From Eubacteriales bacterium (lineage in GTDB: Bacteria; Bacillota_A; Clostridia; Christensenellales; Aristaeellaceae), in NCBI GenBank assembly GCA_028692205.1, contig JAQUXV010000224.1, positions 1 to 5,224 of the forward strand: DNA of 5,224 bases. Direction: 5' to 3'. The notes below the pieces were generated by a model. That model saw only the letters and a program-made list of their open reading frames with translations, had not been told where the DNA came from and did no database searches. This document shows, one piece after another, positions 1 through 4,760 of the stretch (positions are counted from its first letter, which is position 1; every line of letters begins with the position of its first letter). The position numbers and the translations under genes were made by a program.

Positions 1-39
1 CTCGGGTTACGCTCCGTCTTCCGGCCTTATCGCAACGTT

Positions 40-897
40 TTATAGCTTATCCAACCCGTATTCCCGTATCAGCCGCCCGATGCCCGAGGCGGAATCTTCA
101 AACACGATGCCTCCGGCGCGCGCCTTTACGCAGTCCATGCACAGGCTGCGGGGTTTGCCTTCCGTGGGCCACAGCATCCCGGGGTCGATCCCCAGTGCCC
201 CGCACCACGCGCCCGCAATCTGCCAAACGCTTTTATCGCTTTCGCTGCCGTAGTTATACACGCCGCCCTCCAGCGCAAACGCAAGCGGGAAATTCTCAAC
301 GACCCGCCCCGCGTAGGTCACGCCGCGGTAATCATTTTGGGAGAGATGCAACGGCTCCCGTCGCGCCGCCGCGACGAGCAGATTGGTCAGCAGGTTTTTA
401 TGTGTCGGTTGGCCCCGAACGGGCAGATCATACATCCAGGTGAGTCGCAGCGATACCGCGCCCGGCGCCGCCTGCGCAACGCGCTCCTCGGCCTCCAGCT
501 TGTGGCGGCCATATACGCCCGCGGGCTTTACCGGATCGGTTTCGGCAAACGGTCCCATTCCGTCAACCCCATTATACACCTGATCGGACGAACAGCATAC
601 TAATTTCGCGCCAATCTTTGCGGCAATCTTTGCCATTGCCTCCGGCAGCGCCACATTGGCCTGAAAAGATTCATCCGGGTGGAGCTGCGCGTAGCCCGTA
701 TCGGAAATAGCCGCCGTATGCAAAATAACCTCCGGGGCGCTTTCGGAAACGGCCCGATACAGCGTTTCGGCGCGCTCCGCCGTCAGCTCGCCCCGAAGCA
801 GCGAGGAGGGAACCGTGTCCACCGCAAAGCGTTCCTTCAGGTATGGCAGCGCGCGCGAACCCAGAAAACCCGTCGCGCCGGTCAGCAATACTTTCAT
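40..897 (-). CDS. RmlD-like NAD(P)-dependent short-chain dehydrogenase/reductase (sugar-nucleotide type)
   Basis: This 285-residue protein belongs to the extended SDR superfamily, closest in style to dTDP-4-dehydrorhamnose reductase (RmlD). The N-terminal Rossmann fold opens with the dinucleotide motif TGATGFLG (residues 6-13). An SSDQVYNG segment (103-110) matches the STDYVFDG region of RmlD, with S104 as the likely catalytic Ser/Thr. The catalytic pair Y129 and K133 sits in YGRHK. The C-terminal KPRSLCMDCVKAR (about 248-260) resembles the substrate-side RPxxLxLD..K segment of RmlD. The length is normal for the family. The start is set by GGGAGGAA on the minus strand (complement of 904-911), 6 bases before the ATG. 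There is no signal peptide, so it is cytosolic. It lies 162 bases downstream of the Gfo/Idh gene on the same strand. I infer an NDP-sugar or sugar substrate; a true rhamnose role is unproven because no RmlA, RmlB or RmlC partner is visible. Family call is firm, reaction is not. Confidence 0.9.
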   Translation of the reverse strand: MKVLLTGATGFLGSRALPYLKERFAVDTVPSSLLRGELTAERAETLYRAVSESAPEVILHTAAISDTGYAQLHPDESFQANVALPEAMAKIAAKIGAKLVCCSSDQVYNGVDGMGPFAETDPVKPAGVYGRHKLEAEERVAQAAPGAVSLRLTWMYDLPVRGQPTHKNLLTNLLVAAARREPLHLSQNDYRGVTYAGRVVENFPLAFALEGGVYNYGSESDKSVWQIAGAWCGALGIDPGMLWPTEGKPRSLCMDCVKARAGGIVFEDSASGIGRLIREYGLDKL

Positions 898-917
898 GGC
901 TACTTCCTCCCGGTTTT

Positions 918-946
918 ATAATATTGTTTCGTCACGGAAACGTCTC
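918..946 (-). promoter_or_regulatory. Weak candidate promoter for the SDR gene
   Basis: On the minus strand a TATTAT (complement of 918-923) matches the -10 consensus at five of six bases. It sits 17 bases after GAGACG (complement of 941-946), which matches the -35 at only three of six. The run of A and T here is the only AT-rich patch in an otherwise GC-rich gap. If real, it would let the SDR gene be transcribed apart from the Gfo/Idh gene, with a short leader. The weak -35 makes this tentative. Confidence 0.22.
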
Positions 947-961
947 CGGGGAAGTCCCGGA
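945..961. repeat. Short hairpin in the gap before the SDR gene
   Basis: TCCGGG (945-950) and CCCGGA (956-961) form a perfect 6-bp inverted repeat around a 5-base loop. No U-tract follows on either strand, so it does not look like an intrinsic terminator. It overlaps the upstream edge of the candidate promoter, and an operator or RNA-structure role is possible but unsupported. Confidence 0.4.
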
Positions 962-1014
962 ACATTTGTCGCCTGTGGGCTCCCGGGCGCGCGGCCTTCG
1001 CGGCTCAGTTCACC

Positions 1015-1032
1015 AACCGGGCCGGCCGGGTT
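1015..1032. repeat. Near-perfect 18-bp GC palindrome downstream of the Gfo/Idh gene
   Basis: The 18 bases AACCGGGCCGGCCGGGTT are an inverted repeat broken by one mismatched pair (G1019 against G1028), with GGCCGGCC at the centre. It lies 28 bases after the Gfo/Idh stop codon. There is no loop and no U-tract, so it is a poor terminator. It could be a protein-binding palindrome or a stabilising 3' mRNA structure, or simply a product of high GC. Confidence 0.4.
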
Positions 1033-1059
1033 CGCCGCGGGCGTACCCCTTCGCTTATC

Positions 1060-2346
1060 TCAGTAAGGCAGCGTCTCGCCCCCGCGCATACGGGAATCCT
1101 CCGCCAGATAAACCATCCGGTGCCCGACTATGGAATCGTCCAGCGTCGTCGTGCAGACGGAGGTCTTTTCGCCCCGCAGCAGCGACACAAAATCCGCCAC
1201 CAGCGCCTGGTCGCCGCCCCCGTGCTCGCTGCCCAGCCGCGCGGGCGAAAGCTCCACTACGCAGTTCCGCCTGCCGCCCGGCGCTTCGGGCGCGATCAGC
1301 GATACGGTAAAGCGTTCTTCCTCAAAGCGGCCCGCGGCCTCCCCCTTCGTGCCCGTCAGGTGAATCCGCCGCGAGGGCGCGGCAGCCCCGCCGTTCATGT
1401 TGAAGGTGGCGGTCGCGCCGTCCCGGAAACCGACCAGCACGGACTGATGATCCACAATTTTCAGCCCGCAGCGGTAGATGCAGCGGCTGTACGGGTTATC
1501 CGGCGCGGAGAGGATGCGCTGTTTTTCCGCGTCGGTCGCGTTGTCGTTTCCGCTGTCGTGCCAGATGTTGTCGGCCCAGCGCTGAGGATGCTCCAGATAC
1601 AACTTTCGCGCCGAATACACGCAATCCCTTTCCAGGGGACAATCCAGCAGGCAATGCGTGCCCGCGCCCGCGGGCGCCGCCTCCGGCTTAAACTGGAAAA
1701 CCGACCCGATGCTCGACACGGTTTGGGGCAGAGACTGTGCCATCAGCCACGCCATCAAATCCATGTCGTGGGAGCATTTCGACAAAAGCATTCCCGAGCC
1801 GCACGTCTCCGGCGAGGCATACTTGCCGCGCACATAGGAAACGGACTCGTGAAAATAGCTCACCTGCTCGGTCATCTGGATATTGATGATGCGCCCCAGC
1901 TCGCCCGAAAGCACGGTTTCCTTCAGTTTCTTATAAAAGGGCGCGTAGCGCAGCACATGGCAGACCATCACCTTGCGCCCCGTTTCCCGCGCGCAGGCCA
2001 ACAGCCGGTCGGCATCCTCCCGATTGGTGGCGACCGGTTTTTCCAGCAGTACGTCGTACCCCCGACGCAAAAGCGGCAGCGTCGTTTCCACATGCTGCGG
2101 ATCCATGGTGCCGTTGATGGCAGCGTCGGCAAATTTCGGCACAGCCGCCAGCGCCTCCGCCGAGGCAAAGCAGCGTTCCGGCGGAATACCAAACGTTTCC
2201 CGCGCATAGCGCACATGCTCGGGGTTCACATCCGCAACGCCGACAATCGTCAGCTGCTCCGGATGCCGCAGCGCCTCCCGCGCATAAATCGCCGCGCGCG
2301 CCCCCATGCCCACCACAACCGCCGTTACCGGTTTTTGCCCGTTCAT
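1060..2346 (-). CDS. Gfo/Idh/MocA-family NAD(P)-dependent oxidoreductase, cysteine-rich subfamily
   Basis: This 428-residue protein is a Gfo/Idh/MocA oxidoreductase; the family oxidises or reduces sugars, inositols and related substrates with NAD(P). The N-terminal Rossmann domain has VVGMGARA (11-18), D39 after the second strand for ribose binding, and EKPV (102-105) with the catalytic-type lysine K103. The C-terminal domain has SGMLLSKCSHDMDLMAW (184-200), giving H193 and D196. The aspartate often found earlier in this motif (LLDxGxH) is S189 here. Residues 232-242 hold C-x3-C-x5-C (C232, C236, C242) followed by YSA. A second pair, C-x3-C (C289, C293), precedes VDHQ. From memory, a Firmicutes subfamily shares these cysteines; their role is unknown to me. 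At 428 residues it is longer than the 330-380 usual for the fold, and the extra length lies around the cysteine segment. The start has GAGGAGG (complement of 2351-2357) 4 bases upstream. It is probably cytosolic; the substrate is not known. Confidence 0.93.
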   Translation of the reverse strand: MNGQKPVTAVVVGMGARAAIYAREALRHPEQLTIVGVADVNPEHVRYARETFGIPPERCFASAEALAAVPKFADAAINGTMDPQHVETTLPLLRRGYDVLLEKPVATNREDADRLLACARETGRKVMVCHVLRYAPFYKKLKETVLSGELGRIINIQMTEQVSYFHESVSYVRGKYASPETCGSGMLLSKCSHDMDLMAWLMAQSLPQTVSSIGSVFQFKPEAAPAGAGTHCLLDCPLERDCVYSARKLYLEHPQRWADNIWHDSGNDNATDAEKQRILSAPDNPYSRCIYRCGLKIVDHQSVLVGFRDGATATFNMNGGAAAPSRRIHLTGTKGEAAGRFEEERFTVSLIAPEAPGGRRNCVVELSPARLGSEHGGGDQALVADFVSLLRGEKTSVCTTTLDDSIVGHRMVYLAEDSRMRGGETLPY

Positions 2347-2392
2347 GCTGCCTCCTCGGTTCCGTTATCTTCCGGAATGCAGTATCAAGCCC

Positions 2393-2402
2393 TCTGCGCA
2401 GA
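2393..2402. repeat. Perfect 10-bp palindrome upstream of the Gfo/Idh gene
   Basis: TCTGCGCAGA reads the same on both strands and lies 46 bases before the Gfo/Idh start codon. Its size and position would suit a dimeric repressor site, but no promoter is evident next to it. It may be chance in GC-rich DNA. Confidence 0.35.
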
Positions 2403-2427
2403 TCTCCGTTTCGCGCCGTCGCTTCAG

Positions 2428-2447
2428 GCCCGCAAACTCGCCTGCGG
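2428..2447. repeat. Hairpin repeat copy 1 (GCCCGCAAA word plus TGCGG arm)
   Basis: The word GCCCGCAAA (2428-2436) occurs again exactly at 2503-2511. In this copy CCGCA (2430-2434) pairs with TGCGG (2443-2447) around an 8-base loop. The same arms recur in copy 2, so the two share both sequence and structure. Confidence 0.4.
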
Positions 2448-2502
2448 TCGCGCCGCGCCTCCCCGGTTGCTTTTACAACAGTCGCTCGCGCTCCGCCGTA
2501 AT

Positions 2503-2517
2503 GCCCGCAAATTGCGG
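2503..2517. repeat. Hairpin repeat copy 2 (GCCCGCAAA word plus TGCGG arm)
   Basis: This is the second copy of GCCCGCAAA (2503-2511), 75 bases from the first. CCGCA (2505-2509) pairs with TGCGG (2513-2517) over a 3-base loop. Read as DNA, CCGCAA-A-TTGCGG is a 13-bp palindrome with a single central base. Confidence 0.4.
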
Positions 2518-2533
2518 TTTACCCGTGCCGGGT

Positions 2534-2590
2534 GTGCCTTGGAAACAGGCCTTCCGACGTGGAATCGGCTTACGCCTGTTTACGTGCCTT
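2534..2590. repeat. 43-bp inverted-repeat element flanked by 7-bp direct repeats
   Basis: GGAAACAGGC (2541-2550) and GCCTGTTTAC (2574-2583) are inverted copies matching at nine of ten positions, with the inner eight bases perfect. The 43-bp unit they bound is flanked on both sides, with no gap, by the direct repeat GTGCCTT (2534-2540 and 2584-2590). Inside, CCGA (2554-2557) can pair with TCGG (2565-2568), giving a nested stem. The layout is that of a tiny non-coding insertion with a target-site duplication, although 43 bp is very short for a MITE. The word GCCTT also occurs within the unit at 2549-2553, which weakens the case. It could equally be a simple RNA hairpin. There is no U-tract, so it is not a standard terminator. 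Confidence 0.45.
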
Positions 2591-2628
2591 TCCGCCGCAA
2601 GGTTTAGCCAAAGGATAAAAGCGCAGGC

Positions 2629-2646
2629 CGGAAATCAATATTTCCG
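2629..2646 (-). other. Hairpin spanning the kinase stop codon
   Basis: On the minus strand CGGAAAT and ATTTCCG form a perfect 7-bp stem with a 4-base loop ATTG. The TGA stop codon of the kinase spans the loop and the second arm. A run of four Ts follows only after about nine further bases, so this is at best a weak terminator. It could affect termination, mRNA 3' stability or read-through into the Gfo/Idh gene. Confidence 0.45.
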
Positions 2647-3693
2647 AATGGTTTCGTTCATCCAGTCCCATTGCTTTTCCATCTCCGCCACCAGCTTGAT
2701 CTGCGTGCGCGTCCGGTCCAGATTGTGCTCCGGGCGGCTGACGGCGTAGTACGTATCCCCCTGCAGGTAGTCGGTCAAAAAGCGGGCGGCGTTTTCCAGC
2801 GTCATCAGCTTTGCGCCCAGGGGCAGAGTCTCCCGCTCGCGCGGGGTCAGCCCCGCGCCGCAAGCGGCCAGAAAGCCGTTGGCATAGGTTTCGTACAATT
2901 CCGGCGAAAAATGGACCTTGCTTAAATCCTTCTCGTCCTCCACGGCGGTGGACGCCCCAAAGCGGATGGAATCGCCAAAATCATTGGCTACCAGTCCGGG
3001 CATCACCGTGTCCAGGTCGATCACGCACAGCGGGGTGTGGTCCTTCTCGTCCAGAATAACGTTATTCAGTTTGGTATCGTTATGGGTAACCCGCAGGGGC
3101 AGTTCGCCGCTTTTCAGCAGGTTCATCAGGGTTGCGCCCTCCGCCTCGCGCTCCAGCAAAAAGTCTAGCTCCGGCCCCACCTCGTCCAGCCGGTTCGCAA
3201 CGTTTGCGTCCACGGCGGCGTGCAGCGCCTGAAAGCGCACGGGCGTATCGTGAAAATGGGCGATCGTCTCGTGCAGCGTCTCGGCGGGAAAATCCGCAAG
3301 CAACGTTTGAAAATGCCCGAAAGCGACAGCGCTCTGGTAAAACTCCGCGGCGTTCCGCGCCCGGTCCAGGCAGATGCCGCCGGTAATAAACTCGTACAGC
3401 CGCCAGCATTCGCCCTCGCCGTCCCGGTGGTAAGGCTCGCCCCTGAGGGTGGGCACCAGCGTAAGCACATGGCGGGGATCGGGATCTTTTTTCGCCAGCC
3501 ACTTCGTAACGGCGTAAATATTCTCCATCAGCGCGGGCACGTTGCGAAAAACATTCTGGTTGATTTTTTGCAGGATGTACAGGTGCGGCGCGTTCGTAGC
3601 TGCCAGATAGGTCTGGTTAATGTGTCCGCTGCCGTAACGCTCGCAGGAAAGCGGGCTGCCTTCCACCTGAAAACTGCTGAGTATATCCATCAT
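2635..3693 (-). CDS. NahK-like sugar kinase (APH/phosphotransferase fold)
   Basis: This 352-residue protein has the aminoglycoside phosphotransferase/choline kinase fold and closely resembles, from memory, N-acetylhexosamine 1-kinase (NahK/LnpB). The N-lobe has YGSGHINQTY (20-29), which is the nucleotide loop, and YILQKINQNVF (39-49) with the likely ATP-binding lysine K43. The catalytic loop is HNDTKLNN (204-211), giving H204, catalytic D206 and metal-binding N211. VIDLDTVMPG (224-233) supplies the metal aspartate D226, and NDFGDSIRFG (237-246) follows as in NahK. The length fits the family. The start is the first of two adjacent ATGs: it overlaps the upstream stop as ATGA and has GGAGGA 7 bases upstream. 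The second ATG would give 351 residues. I infer phosphorylation of a free sugar at C1 to feed the coupled nucleotidyltransferase. Antibiotic resistance is unlikely given this partner. Fold is certain; substrate is inferred. Confidence 0.9.
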   Translation of the reverse strand: MMDILSSFQVEGSPLSCERYGSGHINQTYLAATNAPHLYILQKINQNVFRNVPALMENIYAVTKWLAKKDPDPRHVLTLVPTLRGEPYHRDGEGECWRLYEFITGGICLDRARNAAEFYQSAVAFGHFQTLLADFPAETLHETIAHFHDTPVRFQALHAAVDANVANRLDEVGPELDFLLEREAEGATLMNLLKSGELPLRVTHNDTKLNNVILDEKDHTPLCVIDLDTVMPGLVANDFGDSIRFGASTAVEDEKDLSKVHFSPELYETYANGFLAACGAGLTPRERETLPLGAKLMTLENAARFLTDYLQGDTYYAVSRPEHNLDRTRTQIKLVAEMEKQWDWMNETIRKY

Positions 3694-4610
3694 ACGGGTT
3701 TCCTCCAAAGTTGCTCGGGATATTGGCCCTCGGCCTTCATGCGGGCAATCGCGGCGCGCACCACCGCCATATCCTCGCGGTAGGTAACGCCGTACCATTT
3801 CTCGTGCGTCGGCAGCACGGCGACGGTCGCCTTGCCCTCGTGAATCAGCTGGTTGGGGATCAGCGGCAGGAAATATTCGCATTTCAACGAATCCGCCGGC
3901 AGGTTTTTCCGCAGATAACCGGCAAAACGATCCTCAATTTCCTGCAGGATGCCCGGCTGGAATCCCCAGAAATTCATGCTGACCACCGTGCCGTCCGGCA
4001 GGAACGTAAAGTGTTCGCCATCCTCGGTAAAGGCCGCCCCGCCCGGGCGCGGCTCAATATGCGTACGCTCCACGATCTCTGTTAGCATGCCGCCGTCCAC
4101 ACGGCAAACGCCGCGGGCAACATGGCCGTTTTCCGTTACCGTGTTCTGGATGGCGTAGCCCACCATCACATGCTCCTGCGGCCCGCGCGGCTCGGACAAA
4201 AATTTCGCCAGCTGCTCATAGGCTGTGCGTCCGTAAAAATCATCGGCGTTAATCACGGCGAAAGGCGCGTCGATCAGCGGCTTTGCGCAAAGCACGGCGT
4301 GCGCCGTGCCCCAGGGCTTGCGGCGGCCCTCCGGCATGTGGAAACCCTGCGGCAGCATATCCAGCTGTTGATAAGCGTATTGAAGCGTTACGTAGGGGGC
4401 AATCCGGTCGCCGATCACTTCGCGGAATTCCGTTTCCAGTTCCGGTTTAATGACGCAGATCACCTTGCCGAAGCCCGCGCGAACCGCATCAAAAATTGAA
4501 AAATCGATGATGATCTGGCCCTGATCGTCCACGGAGTCGATCTGCTTCAGGCCGCCGTAGCGGCTGCCCAGTCCCGCCGCCATGATGACCAATACCGGTT
4601 TTTGCACCAT
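3690..4610 (-). CDS. Sugar-1-phosphate nucleotidyltransferase (NTP_transferase family)
   Basis: This 306-residue protein is a GT-A-like nucleotidyltransferase that joins an NTP and a sugar 1-phosphate to give an NDP-sugar and pyrophosphate. The signature loop AAGLGSRYGGLKQ (11-23) contains R17 and K22. WGTAHAV (100-106) contacts the nucleotide in this family. INADDFYG (120-127) carries the metal aspartate, most likely D123. VSMNFWGF (210-217) supplies N213, which by analogy with GlmU may be the second metal ligand. The C-terminus (KWYGVTYREDMAVV, 271-284) has no hexapeptide repeats, so this is a stand-alone enzyme without an acyltransferase domain. The ATG at 4610 is chosen because the family starts just before PVLVIMAAG and GGGAGGAG lies 7 bases upstream. 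A longer frame would run into the promoter region. It is first in its operon and overlaps the kinase by 4 bases. Nucleotide and sugar are not determined. Confidence 0.92.
   Translation of the reverse strand: MVQKPVLVIMAAGLGSRYGGLKQIDSVDDQGQIIIDFSIFDAVRAGFGKVICVIKPELETEFREVIGDRIAPYVTLQYAYQQLDMLPQGFHMPEGRRKPWGTAHAVLCAKPLIDAPFAVINADDFYGRTAYEQLAKFLSEPRGPQEHVMVGYAIQNTVTENGHVARGVCRVDGGMLTEIVERTHIEPRPGGAAFTEDGEHFTFLPDGTVVSMNFWGFQPGILQEIEDRFAGYLRKNLPADSLKCEYFLPLIPNQLIHEGKATVAVLPTHEKWYGVTYREDMAVVRAAIARMKAEGQYPEQLWRKPV
3701..3706 (-). promoter_or_regulatory. Ribosome binding site of the kinase, inside the nucleotidyltransferase gene
   Basis: The minus-strand GGAGGA lies within the last codons of the nucleotidyltransferase, 7 bases before the kinase ATG at 3693. 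It fixes that start and rules out the 63-residue upstream extension of the frame. With the ATGA overlap it indicates coupled translation. Confidence 0.75.
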
Positions 4611-4617
4611 GGATGTT

Positions 4618-4625
4618 CTCCTCCC
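4618..4625 (-). promoter_or_regulatory. Ribosome binding site of the nucleotidyltransferase
   Basis: The minus-strand GGGAGGAG lies 7 bases before the ATG at 4610. It decides that start over an in-frame ATG at 4736, which lacks such a site and would translate AT-rich control DNA. Confidence 0.75.
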
Positions 4626-4638
4626 TTTTCTTACCGTT

Positions 4639-4668
4639 ATCATATCAAATGTATGTGAAAATTGTATT
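4639..4668 (-). promoter_or_regulatory. Candidate promoter of the nucleotidyltransferase-kinase operon
   Basis: The minus-strand TATGAT (complement of 4639-4644) matches the -10 at five of six bases. With an 18-base spacer, AATACA (complement of 4663-4668) matches the -35 at three of six. A weak -35 is what one expects of a promoter needing an activator, consistent with the divergent AraC-family gene. The alternative -10 words TACAAT and GATAAT nearby have no better -35. Confidence 0.35.
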
Positions 4669-4683
4669 ATCCGTTTAGCCGCA

Positions 4684-4708
4684 TTTTTTATCATTTTTGT
4701 CGCTTTTT
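4684..4708. repeat. Three T-tracts phased at 10 bp (likely bent DNA)
   Basis: Runs of six, five and five T lie at 4684-4689, 4694-4698 and 4704-4708, inside three imperfect 10-base units that each start with a CAT or GCT just before the run. A-tracts repeated in helical phase are known to bend DNA. They end two bases before the candidate -35 of the regulator gene, where an UP-like or curvature effect on that promoter would be possible. Confidence 0.5.
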
Positions 4709-4710
4709 GC

Positions 4711-4739
4711 TTGACGGGCGCAGGCCGTTGTGCCAAACT
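4711..4739 (+). promoter_or_regulatory. Candidate promoter of the AraC-family gene
   Basis: TTGACG (4711-4716) matches the -35 consensus at five of six bases. At a 17-base spacing the -10 is CAAACT (4734-4739), a poor three-of-six match, and other spacings are no better. Transcription would begin very near the ribosome binding site, giving a leader of only about 15 bases. The good -35 and its position support it; the -10 does not. Confidence 0.3.
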
Positions 4740-4747
4740 TATCCGGG

Positions 4748-4752
4748 GGAGG
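4748..4752 (+). promoter_or_regulatory. Ribosome binding site of the AraC-family gene
   Basis: GGAGG, within GGGGGAGGG, lies 8 bases before the ATG at 4761. It sets the start of a gene that is open at the window end. Confidence 0.75.
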
Positions 4753-4760
4753 GAACAGCG

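Larger units (their letters stand above)
2347..2634. other. 288-base structured non-coding gap between the kinase and Gfo/Idh genes
   Basis: No convincing gene lies here on either strand. Apparent open frames are antisense or off-frame extensions of the neighbours, rich in Arg, Pro and Ser. The gap is GC-rich yet crowded with dyad symmetry: a hairpin across the kinase stop, a 43-bp inverted-repeat element, two CCGCA/TGCGG hairpins, the palindrome TCTGCGCAGA and the palindrome TTCCGGAA (2370-2377). I find no good promoter before the Gfo/Idh gene. TTGATA on the minus strand has no -10 at a proper distance. The gap could be a structured intercistronic leader, a decayed insertion, or a small RNA locus. 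Only the presence of the repeats is seen directly. Confidence 0.6.
4637..4743. promoter_or_regulatory. Four TTATC words in the divergent control region
   Basis: TTATC occurs at 4637-4641, 4667-4671, 4688-4692 and 4739-4743. The steps of 30, 21 and 51 bases are close to whole helical turns, which would put all four on the same face of the DNA. Two are followed by AT and two by CCG. They are possible half-sites for the neighbouring AraC-type regulator. Such short words in AT-rich DNA can arise by chance, so this is a suggestion only. Confidence 0.2.

Noticed and set aside
40..897. The SDR gene as a definite rmlD of a rhamnose pathway
   Set aside because: The motifs fit the RmlD group, but no rmlA, rmlB or rmlC partner is visible and the upstream pair points to sugar salvage, so the symbol was withheld.
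2458..2464. A GGGGAGG on the minus strand inside the long gap, which looks like a ribosome binding site
   Set aside because: No ATG, GTG or TTG lies at a usable distance, and no coding frame follows it.
1120..2607. A 495-residue open frame on the plus strand opposite the Gfo/Idh gene
   Set aside because: It is antisense to a clear family protein, and its product is Arg-, His- and Gln-rich with no recognisable domain. Long antisense frames are common in GC-rich genes.
2635..3693. The kinase as an aminoglycoside resistance phosphotransferase
   Set aside because: It shares the fold, but HNDTKLNN, VIDLDTVMPG and the coupled nucleotidyltransferase fit a sugar kinase of NahK type.
3694..3882. N-terminal extension of the kinase to a frame start at 3882
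   Set aside because: The extra 63 residues are off-frame nucleotidyltransferase codons rich in Arg and Pro. The family motif, ribosome binding site and ATGA overlap all support the start at 3693.
4611..4736. N-terminal extension of the nucleotidyltransferase to an ATG at 4736
   Set aside because: The extra 42 residues translate the promoter region. The family begins just before the GLGSRYGG loop, and the good ribosome binding site is at 4618-4625.
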